43,045 bases of DNA from Clostridium uliginosum. GTDB lineage: Bacteria > Bacillota > Clostridia > Clostridiales > Clostridiaceae. Both the position numbers and the translations under genes were made by a program. Shown piece by piece: positions 23,641 through 32,048 of the stretch (its first letter is position 1; each line of letters starts with the position of its first letter). Location: assembly GCF_900112485.1 (NCBI RefSeq), contig NZ_FOMG01000032.1, positions 1 to 43,045 on the forward strand. The letters are read 5' to 3'. The notes below the pieces were generated by a model. That model was given only the letters and a program-made list of their open reading frames with translations, was not told the origin of the DNA and ran no database searches.

Positions 23641-24195
23641 ATGGATTATAGTAAAGAAATTTATTTATTGCATATTATGCAGCAGGCATATTCAAGCCTT
23701 GTTTCAGTTTCAAATAAATTACAAATTACAGGTGATCAATATTGTGAGCCATTAACCTCTAGGCAATATATGACAATGCTCGCAGTGCTTCATTTACCTA
23801 AAGATGAGACTACGCTTATTAATATTGCTAAGAAGTTAGGTACAACAAAACAAAACATAACCCAATTAGTTAAAAGTCTTGAAAAAAAGAATTTTGTATC
23901 TATAATACCTAGTAAAAAAGACAAGAGATCTGTAAATGTATGTGTGACTGATTTAGGAATGGATGCCATTATTAAATGTGGGAAAAATGGTACTATTGAT
24001 TTCATGGCTGATATTTTTAAAGATTTTACTAAAGAAGAAATAGAAACTCTTTGGAAGCTATTGATTAAACTATATCGTTTTGATGGTGTAGAAATGGATG
24101 GATTTGAAGAGAATGTTCAAATTCCTAATATTGATTTAGAAGAAGAAGTAAGATTTGGATTAGAAAAGTTTTTTAAGAGAAGAAATGCTAAATAA
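23641..24195 (+). CDS. MarR-family repressor
   Basis: The start is ATG 23641; the ATG at 23623 lies before the ribosome site AAGGAG and is unlikely. The product has 184 residues with a winged helix-turn-helix: NIAKKLGTTKQNITQLVKSL (recognition helix) and the wing FVSIIPSKKDKRSVNVCVTD, a canonical KDKR basic wing tip. The C-terminal tail is longer than in typical 140-150-residue MarR proteins. It probably represses itself and the BAAT-type gene through the TAGACAATRTATTGACTA sites. The ligand may be an acyl or aromatic compound. Confidence 0.9.
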   Translation: MDYSKEIYLLHIMQQAYSSLVSVSNKLQITGDQYCEPLTSRQYMTMLAVLHLPKDETTLINIAKKLGTTKQNITQLVKSLEKKNFVSIIPSKKDKRSVNVCVTDLGMDAIIKCGKNGTIDFMADIFKDFTKEEIETLWKLLIKLYRFDGVEMDGFEENVQIPNIDLEEEVRFGLEKFFKRRNAK

Positions 24196-24272
24196 TTAAG
24201 GAATAGTTATCAGGAATATTCTGGGAATAATTTTTTCTCTCACTAATAAGCTTCGAATAAAAGGTGATGTAT

Positions 24273-24341
24273 ATGTTGATAAAATATAAAACGAATAATA
24301 TTATCACGGTAAAAAATGAGAATTCGAGTTATGAAAAATAA
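24273..24341 (+). other. out-of-frame 5' start of the iminopeptidase-like gene
   Basis: AAAGGTGAT then ATG 24273 opens MLIKYKTNNIITVKNENSSY and stops at TAA 24339-24341. It has the better ribosome site of the locus. Removing one A from the A5 run at 24334-24338 would join it to the downstream frame (NKFGRLIYYEEY). It may be the true N-terminus, separated by a frameshift. Confidence 0.45.
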
Positions 24342-25290
24342 GTTTGGGAGATTAATTTACTATGAGGAATATGTACATATTAATGGTATAAATCAATATT
24401 TATTTCATACTGGGACAAAGTATGATAATCCAGTAATGTTGTTTTTACATGGTGGACCTGGTTTTGCAGAATCAACACTTTCACATGTTTTTCAAGAAAA
24501 ATGGGAAGAAATTTTTACAGTGGTTCATTGGGATCAACGTGGTGCTGGAAAAACGCTTACTAGGAATCCTGATAAATGTCCTGCTATTGACTTAATGTTA
24601 GAAGACTTGTTTGTAATTGTTCAATATCTAAAGAAAAAATATAACAAAGAAAAAATAATTGTACTTGGGCATTCGTGGGGAACTGTTTTAGGAAGCATGT
24701 TTATAAAGAAGCACCCAGAAGAGGTAGCTTATTATATTGGGGTTGGGCAAGTTATCAGTATGTTTGAAAATGAGCGTCTTGGATACGAAAAAGTTAGAGA
24801 ATTAGCTTTGCAGGCAAATGATATGAAATCTTTAAGAAAGCTTGAAAGTTTAGGTGATTATCCAGGGAATAACCATGGCATTAACTTTAAGAAAAAATCT
24901 GAGAAATTACGTAAAATTCAAGGTAAATATAATTTGGCTGTTAATTGGAATTTCTCCACAATTATTGGTTTAATTAAAAGTCCAATTTTTAAATTATCAG
25001 ATATTTATGCATTGATAAAAATGGATAAAGTAAACGAAGAAATAATAGAATTTTGGAGTAAATTTGATATAAGATTAGAATCAATAGAATATAAAGTACC
25101 AATTTATTATATTTTAGGTAAAAATGATTGGCAAACACCATATGTTATTGCAGAAGAATATTTTAAGGAGATTAATGCACCACATAAAAAGTTATATTTA
25201 ATACCTAATGCTGGACACTTTACAATGCTGGATCAATCTAACTTGTTTTTCTCTTCATTATTAGAAATTAATAATGAAGAGAAAAATTAA
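24316..25290 (+). CDS. proline iminopeptidase-like alpha/beta hydrolase (S33)
   Basis: The 324-residue protein has HGGPGFAES (about 45-53), the hallmark of prolyl aminopeptidases, WDQRGAGKT, the nucleophile elbow GHSWGT (Ser120), Asp271 (GKNDWQTP) and His301 (AGHFTM). A helical cap lies between about 140 and 250. It would release N-terminal proline or cleave a related amide or ester in the cytoplasm. The ATG at 24316 has no good ribosome site. The frame at 24273 has one and may supply the real N-terminus through a one-base shift. It may be co-transcribed with the marR gene, 120 bp upstream. Confidence 0.85.
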   Translation: MRIRVMKNKFGRLIYYEEYVHINGINQYLFHTGTKYDNPVMLFLHGGPGFAESTLSHVFQEKWEEIFTVVHWDQRGAGKTLTRNPDKCPAIDLMLEDLFVIVQYLKKKYNKEKIIVLGHSWGTVLGSMFIKKHPEEVAYYIGVGQVISMFENERLGYEKVRELALQANDMKSLRKLESLGDYPGNNHGINFKKKSEKLRKIQGKYNLAVNWNFSTIIGLIKSPIFKLSDIYALIKMDKVNEEIIEFWSKFDIRLESIEYKVPIYYILGKNDWQTPYVIAEEYFKEINAPHKKLYLIPNAGHFTMLDQSNLFFSSLLEINNEEKN

Positions 25291-25341
25291 GGTGGAACCT
25301 AATAAAGAAGTATTATCACTTACTTACATTTATGAATAATT

Positions 25342-25500
25342 TTAGGATATTTTTTGATTATGATTTGAGTTACCAGCATACGGAAGTTTAGGGTCACATA
25401 TTACAAATTGAAAGCTGTCTCTATCCACGTATCCAACAGTTTTGTCACTATCATACAGATCAAGTAAAAAATTTGCAATTTCATTACTCATAGCAGATAC
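25342..25500 (-). pseudogene. fragment of an unidentified gene
   Basis: The minus strand reads MSNEIANFLLDLYDSDKTVG, then YVDRDSFQFVICDPKLPYAG and a stop at 25342-25344. Composition is protein-like, but there is no ribosome site and the upstream side is open without a start. It is probably the C-terminal end of a deleted gene. Family not recognised. Confidence 0.35.
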
Positions 25501-25511
25501 AAATACTAAAA

Positions 25512-25733
25512 AATGTTTTATTAAGAGATACTAAATTCACTACATTAGAAATAAAAGAAATGAGTTTTTATTTTAATACAGATAAAATATACTAAGAGCT
25601 TAATATAAATGATAACTTAATAATGTATTTAAGATATGTAGGAGAAGCAAGTCTAGATAATGGAGGAGGTTCTCCTTCTTATTTCAAGAAGAAAATTGAT
25701 GATAAATCTGTGAATAAAAAAATTTGTATATAA
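25512..25733 (+). pseudogene. fragment of an unidentified gene with internal stop
   Basis: The plus-strand frame reads NVLLRDTKFTTLEIKEMSFY, has a TAA, then ELNINDNLIMYLRYVGEASL and ends VNKKICI. Its last part is related to 17300-17391. The DNA between 25291 and 26136 has no intact gene. Confidence 0.4.
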
Positions 25734-25944
25734 TAGGTTTTAAATAAAAATGTCTAAATAGTTAAAAATAGTCTAAATAGAGAAGAATGATTTAGAATAA
25801 ATACAATAGCCCATGTAAACTTCATTTGATAATTTTTTATATCATTTTCATGAAGTTTACACGAACTATTTTAGAATCACTAGAATTTGATTAAAAGCAA
25901 TGTACTACTTTTTCCTTTTTGCTGAAGTTACATTTTGCTTAGCT

Positions 25945-26118
25945 TTCTGAGTATTGCTATCAAAAACATTATTAGAGGAGTTTCGTTCTGAAGGGGGTGA
26001 ATTTAGTATCTTTAAACCTGGTACGTCTTTAGCGTTTCTGAGCAACAAAGATAGTCAGCAATCTTCCAATCTTTGTAAGGTACCTGTTACCTTACCAAAA
26101 CTTGACAAAAGAGTATAG
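25945..26118 (+). pseudogene. 3' gene remnant before the MarR-MATE cassette
   Basis: The frame reads LLEEFRSEGGEFSIFKPGTS, then LAFLSNKDSQQSSN, CKVPVTLPKL and a TAG at 26116-26118. The last 23 codons recur at 28249-28311 with mostly silent or conservative changes, so this was coding sequence. The remnant runs into the marR promoter. Family not recognised. Confidence 0.45.
26041..26103 (+). repeat. direct repeat B, left copy
   Basis: About 63 bp resemble 28249-28311. The repeat includes the hairpin AAGGTACCTGTTACCTT and the coding tail DSQQSSNLCKVPVTL. The two copies bracket the marR and MATE genes. Confidence 0.75.
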
Positions 26119-26130
26119 TAGCTATATACT
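26102..26130 (+). promoter_or_regulatory. consensus promoter and operator of the MATE-linked marR; likely leaderless start
   Basis: TTGACA (26102-26107), 17 bp, TATACT (26125-26130). The operator TATAG-TAG-CTATA lies between and overlaps the -10. The marR ATGs at 26137 and 26140 are 7-10 bp after the -10, with no ribosome site in between, so the mRNA probably begins at or next to the start codon. Confidence 0.75.
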
Positions 26131-26136
26131 TTCGTT

Positions 26137-26613
26137 ATGATGAATTTCAATAATGAACGAAAAAATAAAATAAGTTATTCTTTATTAACAGTAATTTACA
26201 AGTTTATCGAGAATGATACACAGACCCGTTATTATGGAACTGATACACCTTTATTCAGCTCAGAAATACACATGATAAGAGCAATTAAAGAGGAGGAGGG
26301 TATTCATATTACAGGATTGGCAAATAAATTGGGTGTAACAAAAGGGGCTGTATCACAAATTGTTAATAAACTGAATAAAAAGGGCTTCATAACAAAAGAA
26401 ACTGATTTACATAATCAATCAAAGCTTATTATAAAATTAACGCCAAAAGGTGAAATTGCAGATGCAAATCATGTGAAATTGCATAATAAATTTGATACAT
26501 TAATTAATAATATATTAAAAGATGCTTCAAATGAAGAAGTTACATTCCTAAAGAATTTTTTAAATAAAGTTGAAGAGCAAATTGACGATTTTGAAAAAAA
26601 TCTTACGGAATAA
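26137..26613 (+). CDS. MarR-family repressor of the MATE pump
   Basis: The 158-residue protein has a winged helix-turn-helix: ITGLANKLGVTKGAVSQIVN and wing GFITKETDLHNQSKLIIKLT. Flanking helices form the dimer interface. It sits 157 bp before a MATE pump gene. TATAG-N3-CTATA lies at its own promoter and, inverted, at the pump promoter, so repression of both is likely, relieved by a pump substrate. Two ATGs (26137 and 26140) are possible starts; neither has a ribosome site. Confidence 0.88.
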   Translation: MMNFNNERKNKISYSLLTVIYKFIENDTQTRYYGTDTPLFSSEIHMIRAIKEEEGIHITGLANKLGVTKGAVSQIVNKLNKKGFITKETDLHNQSKLIIKLTPKGEIADANHVKLHNKFDTLINNILKDASNEEVTFLKNFLNKVEEQIDDFEKNLTE

Positions 26614-26629
26614 ATATTTTTATTCAAAG

Positions 26630-26692
26630 TGTATAGCAGGTATACATATTAACGGTAAACTTCTATTTGAGAAATTTTCTGTTAATGTGTAT
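26630..26692 (+). terminator. imperfect hairpin and half-operator after marR
   Basis: TATAGCAGGTATA (26632-26644) resembles the MarR operator with one altered half. ACATATTAAC and GTTAATGTGTATGT then pair imperfectly around a 25-base loop, with a T run shortly after (26702-26710). It may terminate marR. Confidence 0.4.
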
Positions 26693-26707
26693 GTCATAAA
26701 TATTTTT

Positions 26708-26734
26708 TTTACCAAAGCGTATAGCTACTATACT
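26708..26734 (+). promoter_or_regulatory. MATE promoter region with inverted MarR operator
   Basis: GTATAGCTACTATAC (26719-26733) contains TATAGCTACTATA, the exact reverse complement of the marR operator core. It overlaps a TATACT -10 (26729-26734). The -35 is weak (TTTACC, 15-bp spacing). ACAGGAGG lies just before the pump ATG. Confidence 0.7.
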
Positions 26735-26769
26735 CTTCGTCGTAAATAGATTACAGGAGGTAAATATTA

Positions 26770-28146
26770 ATGAATAAAAAAGAAAATAAAATAAAAATGA
26801 TAGGTGAAGGTGATATTAAAAAAGTATTATTTCAGCTTGGCATACCGGTTATTATCGGAATGCTTGTGACTTCCCTTTATAATGTTGTGGATGCTATGTT
26901 TGTTGGAGGATTAGGGACAAGTCAAATGGCTGCTGTCTCAATTACATATCCAATTGGGCAGTTGATTATTGGATTGGGGTTAACATTTGGAAGCGGTTCT
27001 GCATCTTATATATCAAGACTTTTGGGTGAAAAGAATAATAAACAAGCCGATTGTACTGCTTCAACAGCATTATTTACTAGTATCATTGTAGGATTAATAA
27101 CTATTGCGCTAACAATGTGTTTTCTTGACAAAGTGTTAACTTTTTTAGGTGCTACGCAAACAATTCTGCCTTATGCAAAAGAGTTTGCTATTATTTACAT
27201 ACCGGGTTCAATATTAAATGTTATTAATGTAACAATGAATAATATTTCGGCATCAGAGGGTGCCACAAAAATTAGCATGACGTCAATGCTTATGGGAGCC
27301 GGATTAAATGTTATTCTTGAACCTATTTTTATATATACGTTCCAGTGGGGAATTAAAGGTTCAGCGATTGCAACTGTGATTGCACAGGGAGTTACTACTC
27401 TTCTTTATGTGTGGTATATCTTAAGTGGAAAAAGCAATTTGCATATTTCGATTAAACATTTTTCTATAAATAAAATAATATATGTTCAAATCTTGAAAAT
27501 TGGAATACCAACCTTACTTTTTCAATTATTATCAAGTGCTTCAATGGGATTGACCAATACTGCATCAAGTCATTATGGTGATTCAGCTGTTGCAGCAATG
27601 GGGGTCGTTGCAAGGGTTTTAGCTCTCGGTTCATATGTTATATTTGGATATGCGAAAGGATTCCAACCTGTTGCAGGATTTAGTTTTGGTGCAAGAAATT
27701 ATAAAAGATTGAGAGAAGCTATTGTGGTTTCACTAAAATGGTCAACTGTTTTTTGTGCAGTAACTGAAATTATATTCTTTATTTTTTCAAGGCAAATTAT
27801 TGGTTTGTTTAGTAAAGATGCTTCTGTTATTGCAATAGGTAGCAACGCCTTAAAAGCAAACAGCATAACTTTTATTCTGTTTGGTTTTCAATATATATAC
27901 ACAACCCTATTCCTAGCTCTTGGAAAAGCATTCAAAGGTACAATCTTGAGTATTGCGCGCCAAGGTATCTTTTTTATACCAGTAATTCTTATTTTACCAA
28001 GTATTTTAGGATTAAATGGTATCATATTTACACAACCTATAGTTGATGTTATGACTACAATACTAACTCTAATATTCGCTGTAAAAATACAAAGAAAAAT
28101 AAAGTATTCTAGTCAAGAATCAAATTCAAAAATCATTCAAGGGTAA
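26770..28146 (+). CDS. MATE-family multidrug efflux pump
   Basis: The 458-residue, 12-helix transporter of the MATE/NorM-DinF superfamily starts with a cytoplasmic tail, then IKKVLFQLGIPVIIGMLVTS and LYNVVDAMFVGGLGT, a family hallmark. The second half repeats the bundle (ILKIGIPTLLFQLLSSAS). It would export cationic compounds using a Na+ or H+ gradient. A strong ribosome site (ACAGGAGG) contrasts with the leaderless regulator upstream. Control is probably by the MarR protein at 26137. Confidence 0.92.
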   Translation: MNKKENKIKMIGEGDIKKVLFQLGIPVIIGMLVTSLYNVVDAMFVGGLGTSQMAAVSITYPIGQLIIGLGLTFGSGSASYISRLLGEKNNKQADCTASTALFTSIIVGLITIALTMCFLDKVLTFLGATQTILPYAKEFAIIYIPGSILNVINVTMNNISASEGATKISMTSMLMGAGLNVILEPIFIYTFQWGIKGSAIATVIAQGVTTLLYVWYILSGKSNLHISIKHFSINKIIYVQILKIGIPTLLFQLLSSASMGLTNTASSHYGDSAVAAMGVVARVLALGSYVIFGYAKGFQPVAGFSFGARNYKRLREAIVVSLKWSTVFCAVTEIIFFIFSRQIIGLFSKDASVIAIGSNALKANSITFILFGFQYIYTTLFLALGKAFKGTILSIARQGIFFIPVILILPSILGLNGIIFTQPIVDVMTTILTLIFAVKIQRKIKYSSQESNSKIIQG

Positions 28147-28248
28147 CAACAGTATTCATGTAGCTCTTGGCAAGATTGATAAACAATATTATTATTTTTG
28201 TTTAATAATTATATTTGAATAATATGAGGAATACTTACAAGAGAATGA

Positions 28249-28311
28249 AGCAACAAAGATAGTCAACAGGATTCCAATATTTGTAAGGTACCTGTTACCT
28301 TACAAAAACTG
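28249..28311 (+). repeat. direct repeat B, right copy
   Basis: It resembles 26041-26103, including the AAGGTACCTGTTACCTT hairpin and a coding tail DSQQDSNICKVPVTLQKL followed by TAA. It lies 100 bp after the MATE stop. Confidence 0.75.
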
Positions 28312-28406
28312 GAACATTAAACTTTTTTACTTATGATGTTGTGAAGCGTATCTGTGGAGAAACAAAATTATCAAAAGTGTTTAAAAGATTAAAAATAAGC
28401 AAATGA
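28285..28406 (+). pseudogene. fragment of an unidentified gene
   Basis: A start-less frame ends TYDVVKRICGETKLSKVFKR then LKISK and TGA at 28404-28406. It is basic and helical, as in the C-terminus of a nucleic-acid-binding protein. Its left part overlaps repeat B. Family not recognised. Confidence 0.3.
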
Positions 28407-28428
28407 TATTAGAAGTATCATTGGCTTA

Positions 28429-28496
28429 GGCACATTCAAAAAAATAACAAGTCAATATACATGCCATATTGGACTTGTTATTTTTTTCATGTGCCT
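28429..28496 (-). repeat. R1 element, copy 2 (short form)
   Basis: The 68-bp element GGCACATT...ATGTGCCT is flanked by TA at 28427-28428 and 28497-28498. It keeps only the outer arms and AATAACAAGTC...GACTTGTTATT around CATGCCATATTG. It lies 98 bp before the broken AAA/nuclease gene. By its end sequence it is in the reverse orientation relative to copy 1. Confidence 0.88.
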
Positions 28497-28594
28497 TATG
28501 TTATAATTAAGATAAATAAGTTAGAAATTAAAATGAGTATAATGGACATTCAAAATAATCGGTTAACATATAAAGATATAGGGGGCGGAGCTGT

Positions 28595-30153
28595 ATGGCT
28601 ATATATTTAAATACTAATAAGCCTTTAGAAAATTACAAGAATCTCTATAGAAGCAAATATTTTGTAGATAAATCTTTAATTATAGAAAATTTAAATCAAT
28701 TAATAGAAACATCAGATAGATATTTATGTATAACAAGACCAAGAAGATTTGGCAAGTCTAGTATTGCTGATATGTTAGGGGCTTATTATTCTAAAGCTGT
28801 GGATTCAAAAGAGATTTTTAATAGACTTAATATAAGCAAATTTGATTATTATGAAGAGCATTTAAATAAATATAATTTAATTAATATTTCTTTCAATAAA
28901 ATACCGGAAATCGGAAAAAGTTTTGATGCTTATATGGATATGATAAAGACATCATTAATAAATGATATTAAAGAAGCTTTTCCAAAAACTGATAGCAAAA
29001 AGTATTTCACCATAAGTGATATGTTAATTGATACAGGAGAGAAGTTTATATTTATTTTTGATGAGTGGGACTATATTTTTAATAATAATCTTTTTATAGA
29101 AGATCAAAATAATTTTCTAGAATTTATAAGAAATTTACTTAAAGACCAACCTTATGTAGCACTTGCATATATGACTGGAGTACTACCAATAAAGAAATAT
29201 TCTAGTGGTTCAGCCCTTAATATGTTTGATGAGTTTACATTTTTAAAGGATAGAATATTTGATGAATATTTTGGTTTTATAAATAGTGAGGTTATAGCTC
29301 TTTGTAAAAAAATGAATCAATTAATTTTAATGAATTAGAGGCATGGTACAATGGGTATCTAACAGCAAAAGGTACAAGAGTATATAATCCACGTTCAGTA
29401 GTTAAAGCACTACAAAATGGCTATTGTGAAAGCTATTGGACAAATACTGGAGCTATGGATGAAGTTAAGGAATACTTAAAATATAATATCAGAGAAATAA
29501 GAGAAGATGTTATAAAAATGGTATCAGGTGAAGAAATTGATATTTCAATAAAGGAAGAGTTTAGAGCAGGTCAAGCTGCACCTAGGACCAAGAAAGAAAT
29601 ATATTCAGCAATGATAATACTTGGATTTTTATCTTATTCTGATGGTTATTTAAAAATACCTAATAAAGAACTAATGCAAGAATTTGAAAAAGCACTAGAA
29701 GATGAATCGTTTGGATATGTAGCAGAAATTATTGATAACTCTAAAAAGATGTTAAAGGCAACAGTTTCAGAAGATACAGAAACTATAGTAAAAATACTAC
29801 ACGATATTCATAACTCTGAAATACCAATACTTCAATATAATGATGAAAATAGTTTAGCATGTGTTTTAACTTTAGCGTATCTTTCAGCAAGAGATACATA
29901 TAGAGTAGAAAGAGAAGAAAAATCAGGAAAATGATATGCCGATTTTACTTTTCACCCTAGAAGAAAGAATGATATTGCTTTTATAGTTGAACTTAAGAAG
30001 GATGAAACTCCAGAGGTGGCAATAAATCAAATAAGGAAAAAAGAATATGTAGAGAAGATGCGACACGAAAATGAAGGCAAAAAAGTATTAGCAGTGGCAA
30101 TATGTTATAATTCAAAGAGTAAAGAACATAGCTGTAAAATTGAAGAAATTTAA
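28595..30153 (+). pseudogene. AAA ATPase-like/PD-(D/E)XK nuclease gene, broken by a frameshift and a stop
   Basis: The gene spans about 519 codons. The N-terminal ATPase has Walker A RPRRFGKSS (Lys54) and Walker B KFIFIFDEWD. This is the PF09820-type family, different from 11244 and 30298. The first frame ends at TAG 29336-29338. A one-base shift near 29317 restores NFNELEAWYNGYLTAKGT, which continues to a TGA at 29932-29934. Reading through gives YADFTFHPRRKNDIAFIVEL and KK, the nuclease domain (PF08011-type: Asp, then E-L-K), ending at TAA 30153. The TGA sits where the family usually has Gly (G-Y-A-D), so GGA to TGA is likely. Good ribosome site (GGGGGCGGAG). At least two inactivating changes are present. 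Confidence 0.88.
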
Positions 30154-30170
30154 GATTATAGATAGGCTTA

Positions 30171-30241
30171 AGGCACATGAAAGAAAATAATAGACCCAAT
30201 ATACATGGCATATTGGACTTGTTATTTTTTTGAATGTGCCT
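30171..30241 (+). repeat. R1 element, copy 3 (short form)
   Basis: The 71-bp element AGGCACAT...ATGTGCCT is flanked by TA at 30169-30170 and 30242-30243. It begins 17 bp after the stop of the pseudogene and ends 56 bp before the start of the next AAA/nuclease gene. The hairpin (CCAATATACATGGCATATTGG core, then GACTTGTTATTTTTTT) reads as a terminator. Confidence 0.9.
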
Positions 30242-30297
30242 TATGTTTAAATGAGGTTAATGTGTGATAAAATAATAGCAGAGGATGGTGAAAATTT

Positions 30298-31881
30298 TTG
30301 GAGAAAGAATTTAATATAACAGGAACGTGTATTCCTAAAATGCATTATATGGTAGACACATCTGATAAATTAAAAAAAACTATGAAACTTATATATAAAG
30401 GAAAGTATTTTATAATAAATAGACCAAGACAGTATGGAAAGACTACAACTTTATATATGTTAGAGAGATTTTTAAATAAAGATAAGGATTATTTAGTTTT
30501 ATCTATTAGTTTTGAAGGAATTGGAGATTTAATTTTTGAGGATGAAGCTAGATTTTCTAAAGGGTTCTTGAAAATATTAAAAAGAAGTATTGAAATAGAA
30601 AACATGGAGCTTGCAGATTTTGTTAATAAAGAAAAAGAGGAAGTTGAAGATTTAGATGATTTATCAAGCTTTATAACTAAATTAGTAAAGAAAACAAACA
30701 AGAAAGTAGTATTAATGATAGATGAAGTTGATAAAAGCTCAAATAATCAATTATTTTTAAGTTTTTTAGGAATGCTTAGAAATAAGTATTTACTTAGAAA
30801 TGTTGGCAAGGACTACACATTTCATAGTGTAATACTTGCAGGTGTTCATGATGTTAAAACTCTAAAGGTAAAGATAAGACCAGATGAAGAACAAAAATAC
30901 AATAGTCCTTGGAATATAGCTTCTGATTTTGATGTGGATATGAGTTTTTCAAAAGAAGAAATAATGACCATGCTCGATGATTACGTGAAAAATAAAGAAG
31001 TAGTTTTAGATAAAGAATATTTTTCAGAAAGATTGTATTTTTATACCTCAGGCTATCCATTCTTAGTAAGTAAATTATGCAAAATAATAGATGAAAAGAT
31101 AATGATAGAAGATAAATTAGTATGGGAAAAAGAATATATGGACTTAGCTGTAAAGGAAATCTTAAGAGATAGCAATACTAATTTTGATAGCTTAATTAAA
31201 AATATTCACAATAATTTAGAATTAACAAGTTTAGTAAAGAAAATTATTTTAGATAATGATCAAGTAACTTATGTACCTGATAATCCAATAATAAATTTGG
31301 GAATAATATATGGTATTTTTAAGAATGACAATGGAAAAGTCAAAATTAATAATAGAATATATGAACAAAGAATTTATAATTATATGAGTTCACTAATAGA
31401 AACATCAGTTAATGTAGGTTCTTATAATCAAAGAAGCTTATATATAAAACCAGACGGCAATTTAGACATAAAAAAGATTTTAGTAAAATTTTCAGAATTT
31501 ATGAAGCATGAGTATTCAGAAAAAAGAGAAGCTTTTTTAGAAGCAGATGGAAGATTATTATTTTTAGCTTTTATAAGCCCAATAATAAATGGAACAGGAT
31601 TTGCCTTTAAAGAAGTTCAGGGTGGAGAAGAAAGACGTTTTGACATAGTTATAACTTATAATAAGAAAATGTATATATTAGAACTAAAAAAATGGAATGG
31701 AGAATCCTATCATCAGAAAGGCTTAATTCAATTAGGAGAATACTTAGAGCAGTATGGATTAGATGAAGGATATCTTTTAATATTTGATTTTAGAAAGATT
31801 AAAGGGGCAGTAGGTAAATTAGAGGAAACTATTGTAACTTTAGGTGAGAAGGAAAAAAGGATAGTTGAAGTTTATTGCTAG
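30298..31881 (+). CDS. AAA-like ATPase fused to a PD-(D/E)XK nuclease domain (copy 2)
   Basis: The 527-residue paralog of 11244-12761 has Walker A RPRQYGKTTT (Lys48), Walker B VLMIDEVDKSS (Asp142, Glu143), and nuclease residues Glu439 (KEVQ), Asp449 (RRFDIV), Glu462 and Lys464 (LELKKW). An acidic insert (KEKEEVEDLDD, about 111-121) is absent from copy 1. TTG 30298 is the only reasonable start, with GAGGATGG upstream. All motifs are intact. Repeat R1 lies 56 bp before it and seven bp after its stop. Function unknown; ATP-dependent DNA cleavage is plausible. Confidence 0.87.
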   Translation: MEKEFNITGTCIPKMHYMVDTSDKLKKTMKLIYKGKYFIINRPRQYGKTTTLYMLERFLNKDKDYLVLSISFEGIGDLIFEDEARFSKGFLKILKRSIEIENMELADFVNKEKEEVEDLDDLSSFITKLVKKTNKKVVLMIDEVDKSSNNQLFLSFLGMLRNKYLLRNVGKDYTFHSVILAGVHDVKTLKVKIRPDEEQKYNSPWNIASDFDVDMSFSKEEIMTMLDDYVKNKEVVLDKEYFSERLYFYTSGYPFLVSKLCKIIDEKIMIEDKLVWEKEYMDLAVKEILRDSNTNFDSLIKNIHNNLELTSLVKKIILDNDQVTYVPDNPIINLGIIYGIFKNDNGKVKINNRIYEQRIYNYMSSLIETSVNVGSYNQRSLYIKPDGNLDIKKILVKFSEFMKHEYSEKREAFLEADGRLLFLAFISPIINGTGFAFKEVQGGEERRFDIVITYNKKMYILELKKWNGESYHQKGLIQLGEYLEQYGLDEGYLLIFDFRKIKGAVGKLEETIVTLGEKEKRIVEVYC

Positions 31882-31888
31882 AGAAATA

Positions 31889-32048
31889 AGGCATATGAAA
31901 AAAAATAACAAGTCCAATATCCCATGTATATTTTGTGTCAGGCAAAGAAGCAGAATGGTTTAATAGCGAGCTATTAGACTAATCTACTGACTCAGTATGA
32001 CTTAAAATAGACTAGAATATTGACTTGTTATTTTTTTTGAATGTGCCT
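31889..32048 (+). repeat. R1 element, copy 4 (long form)
   Basis: The 160-bp element AGGCATAT...ATGTGCCT is flanked by TA at 31887-31888 and 32049-32050. It shares internal sequence with copies 1 and 5 (AGTATGACTTAAAATAGACTAG). It begins seven bp after the AAA/nuclease stop codon. Confidence 0.9.

Noticed and set aside
25905..26102. Minus-strand frame ending in a KRKK tail with one internal stop
   Set aside because: The plus-strand frame is open further and is the one conserved between the two repeat B copies. The minus frame is its shadow.
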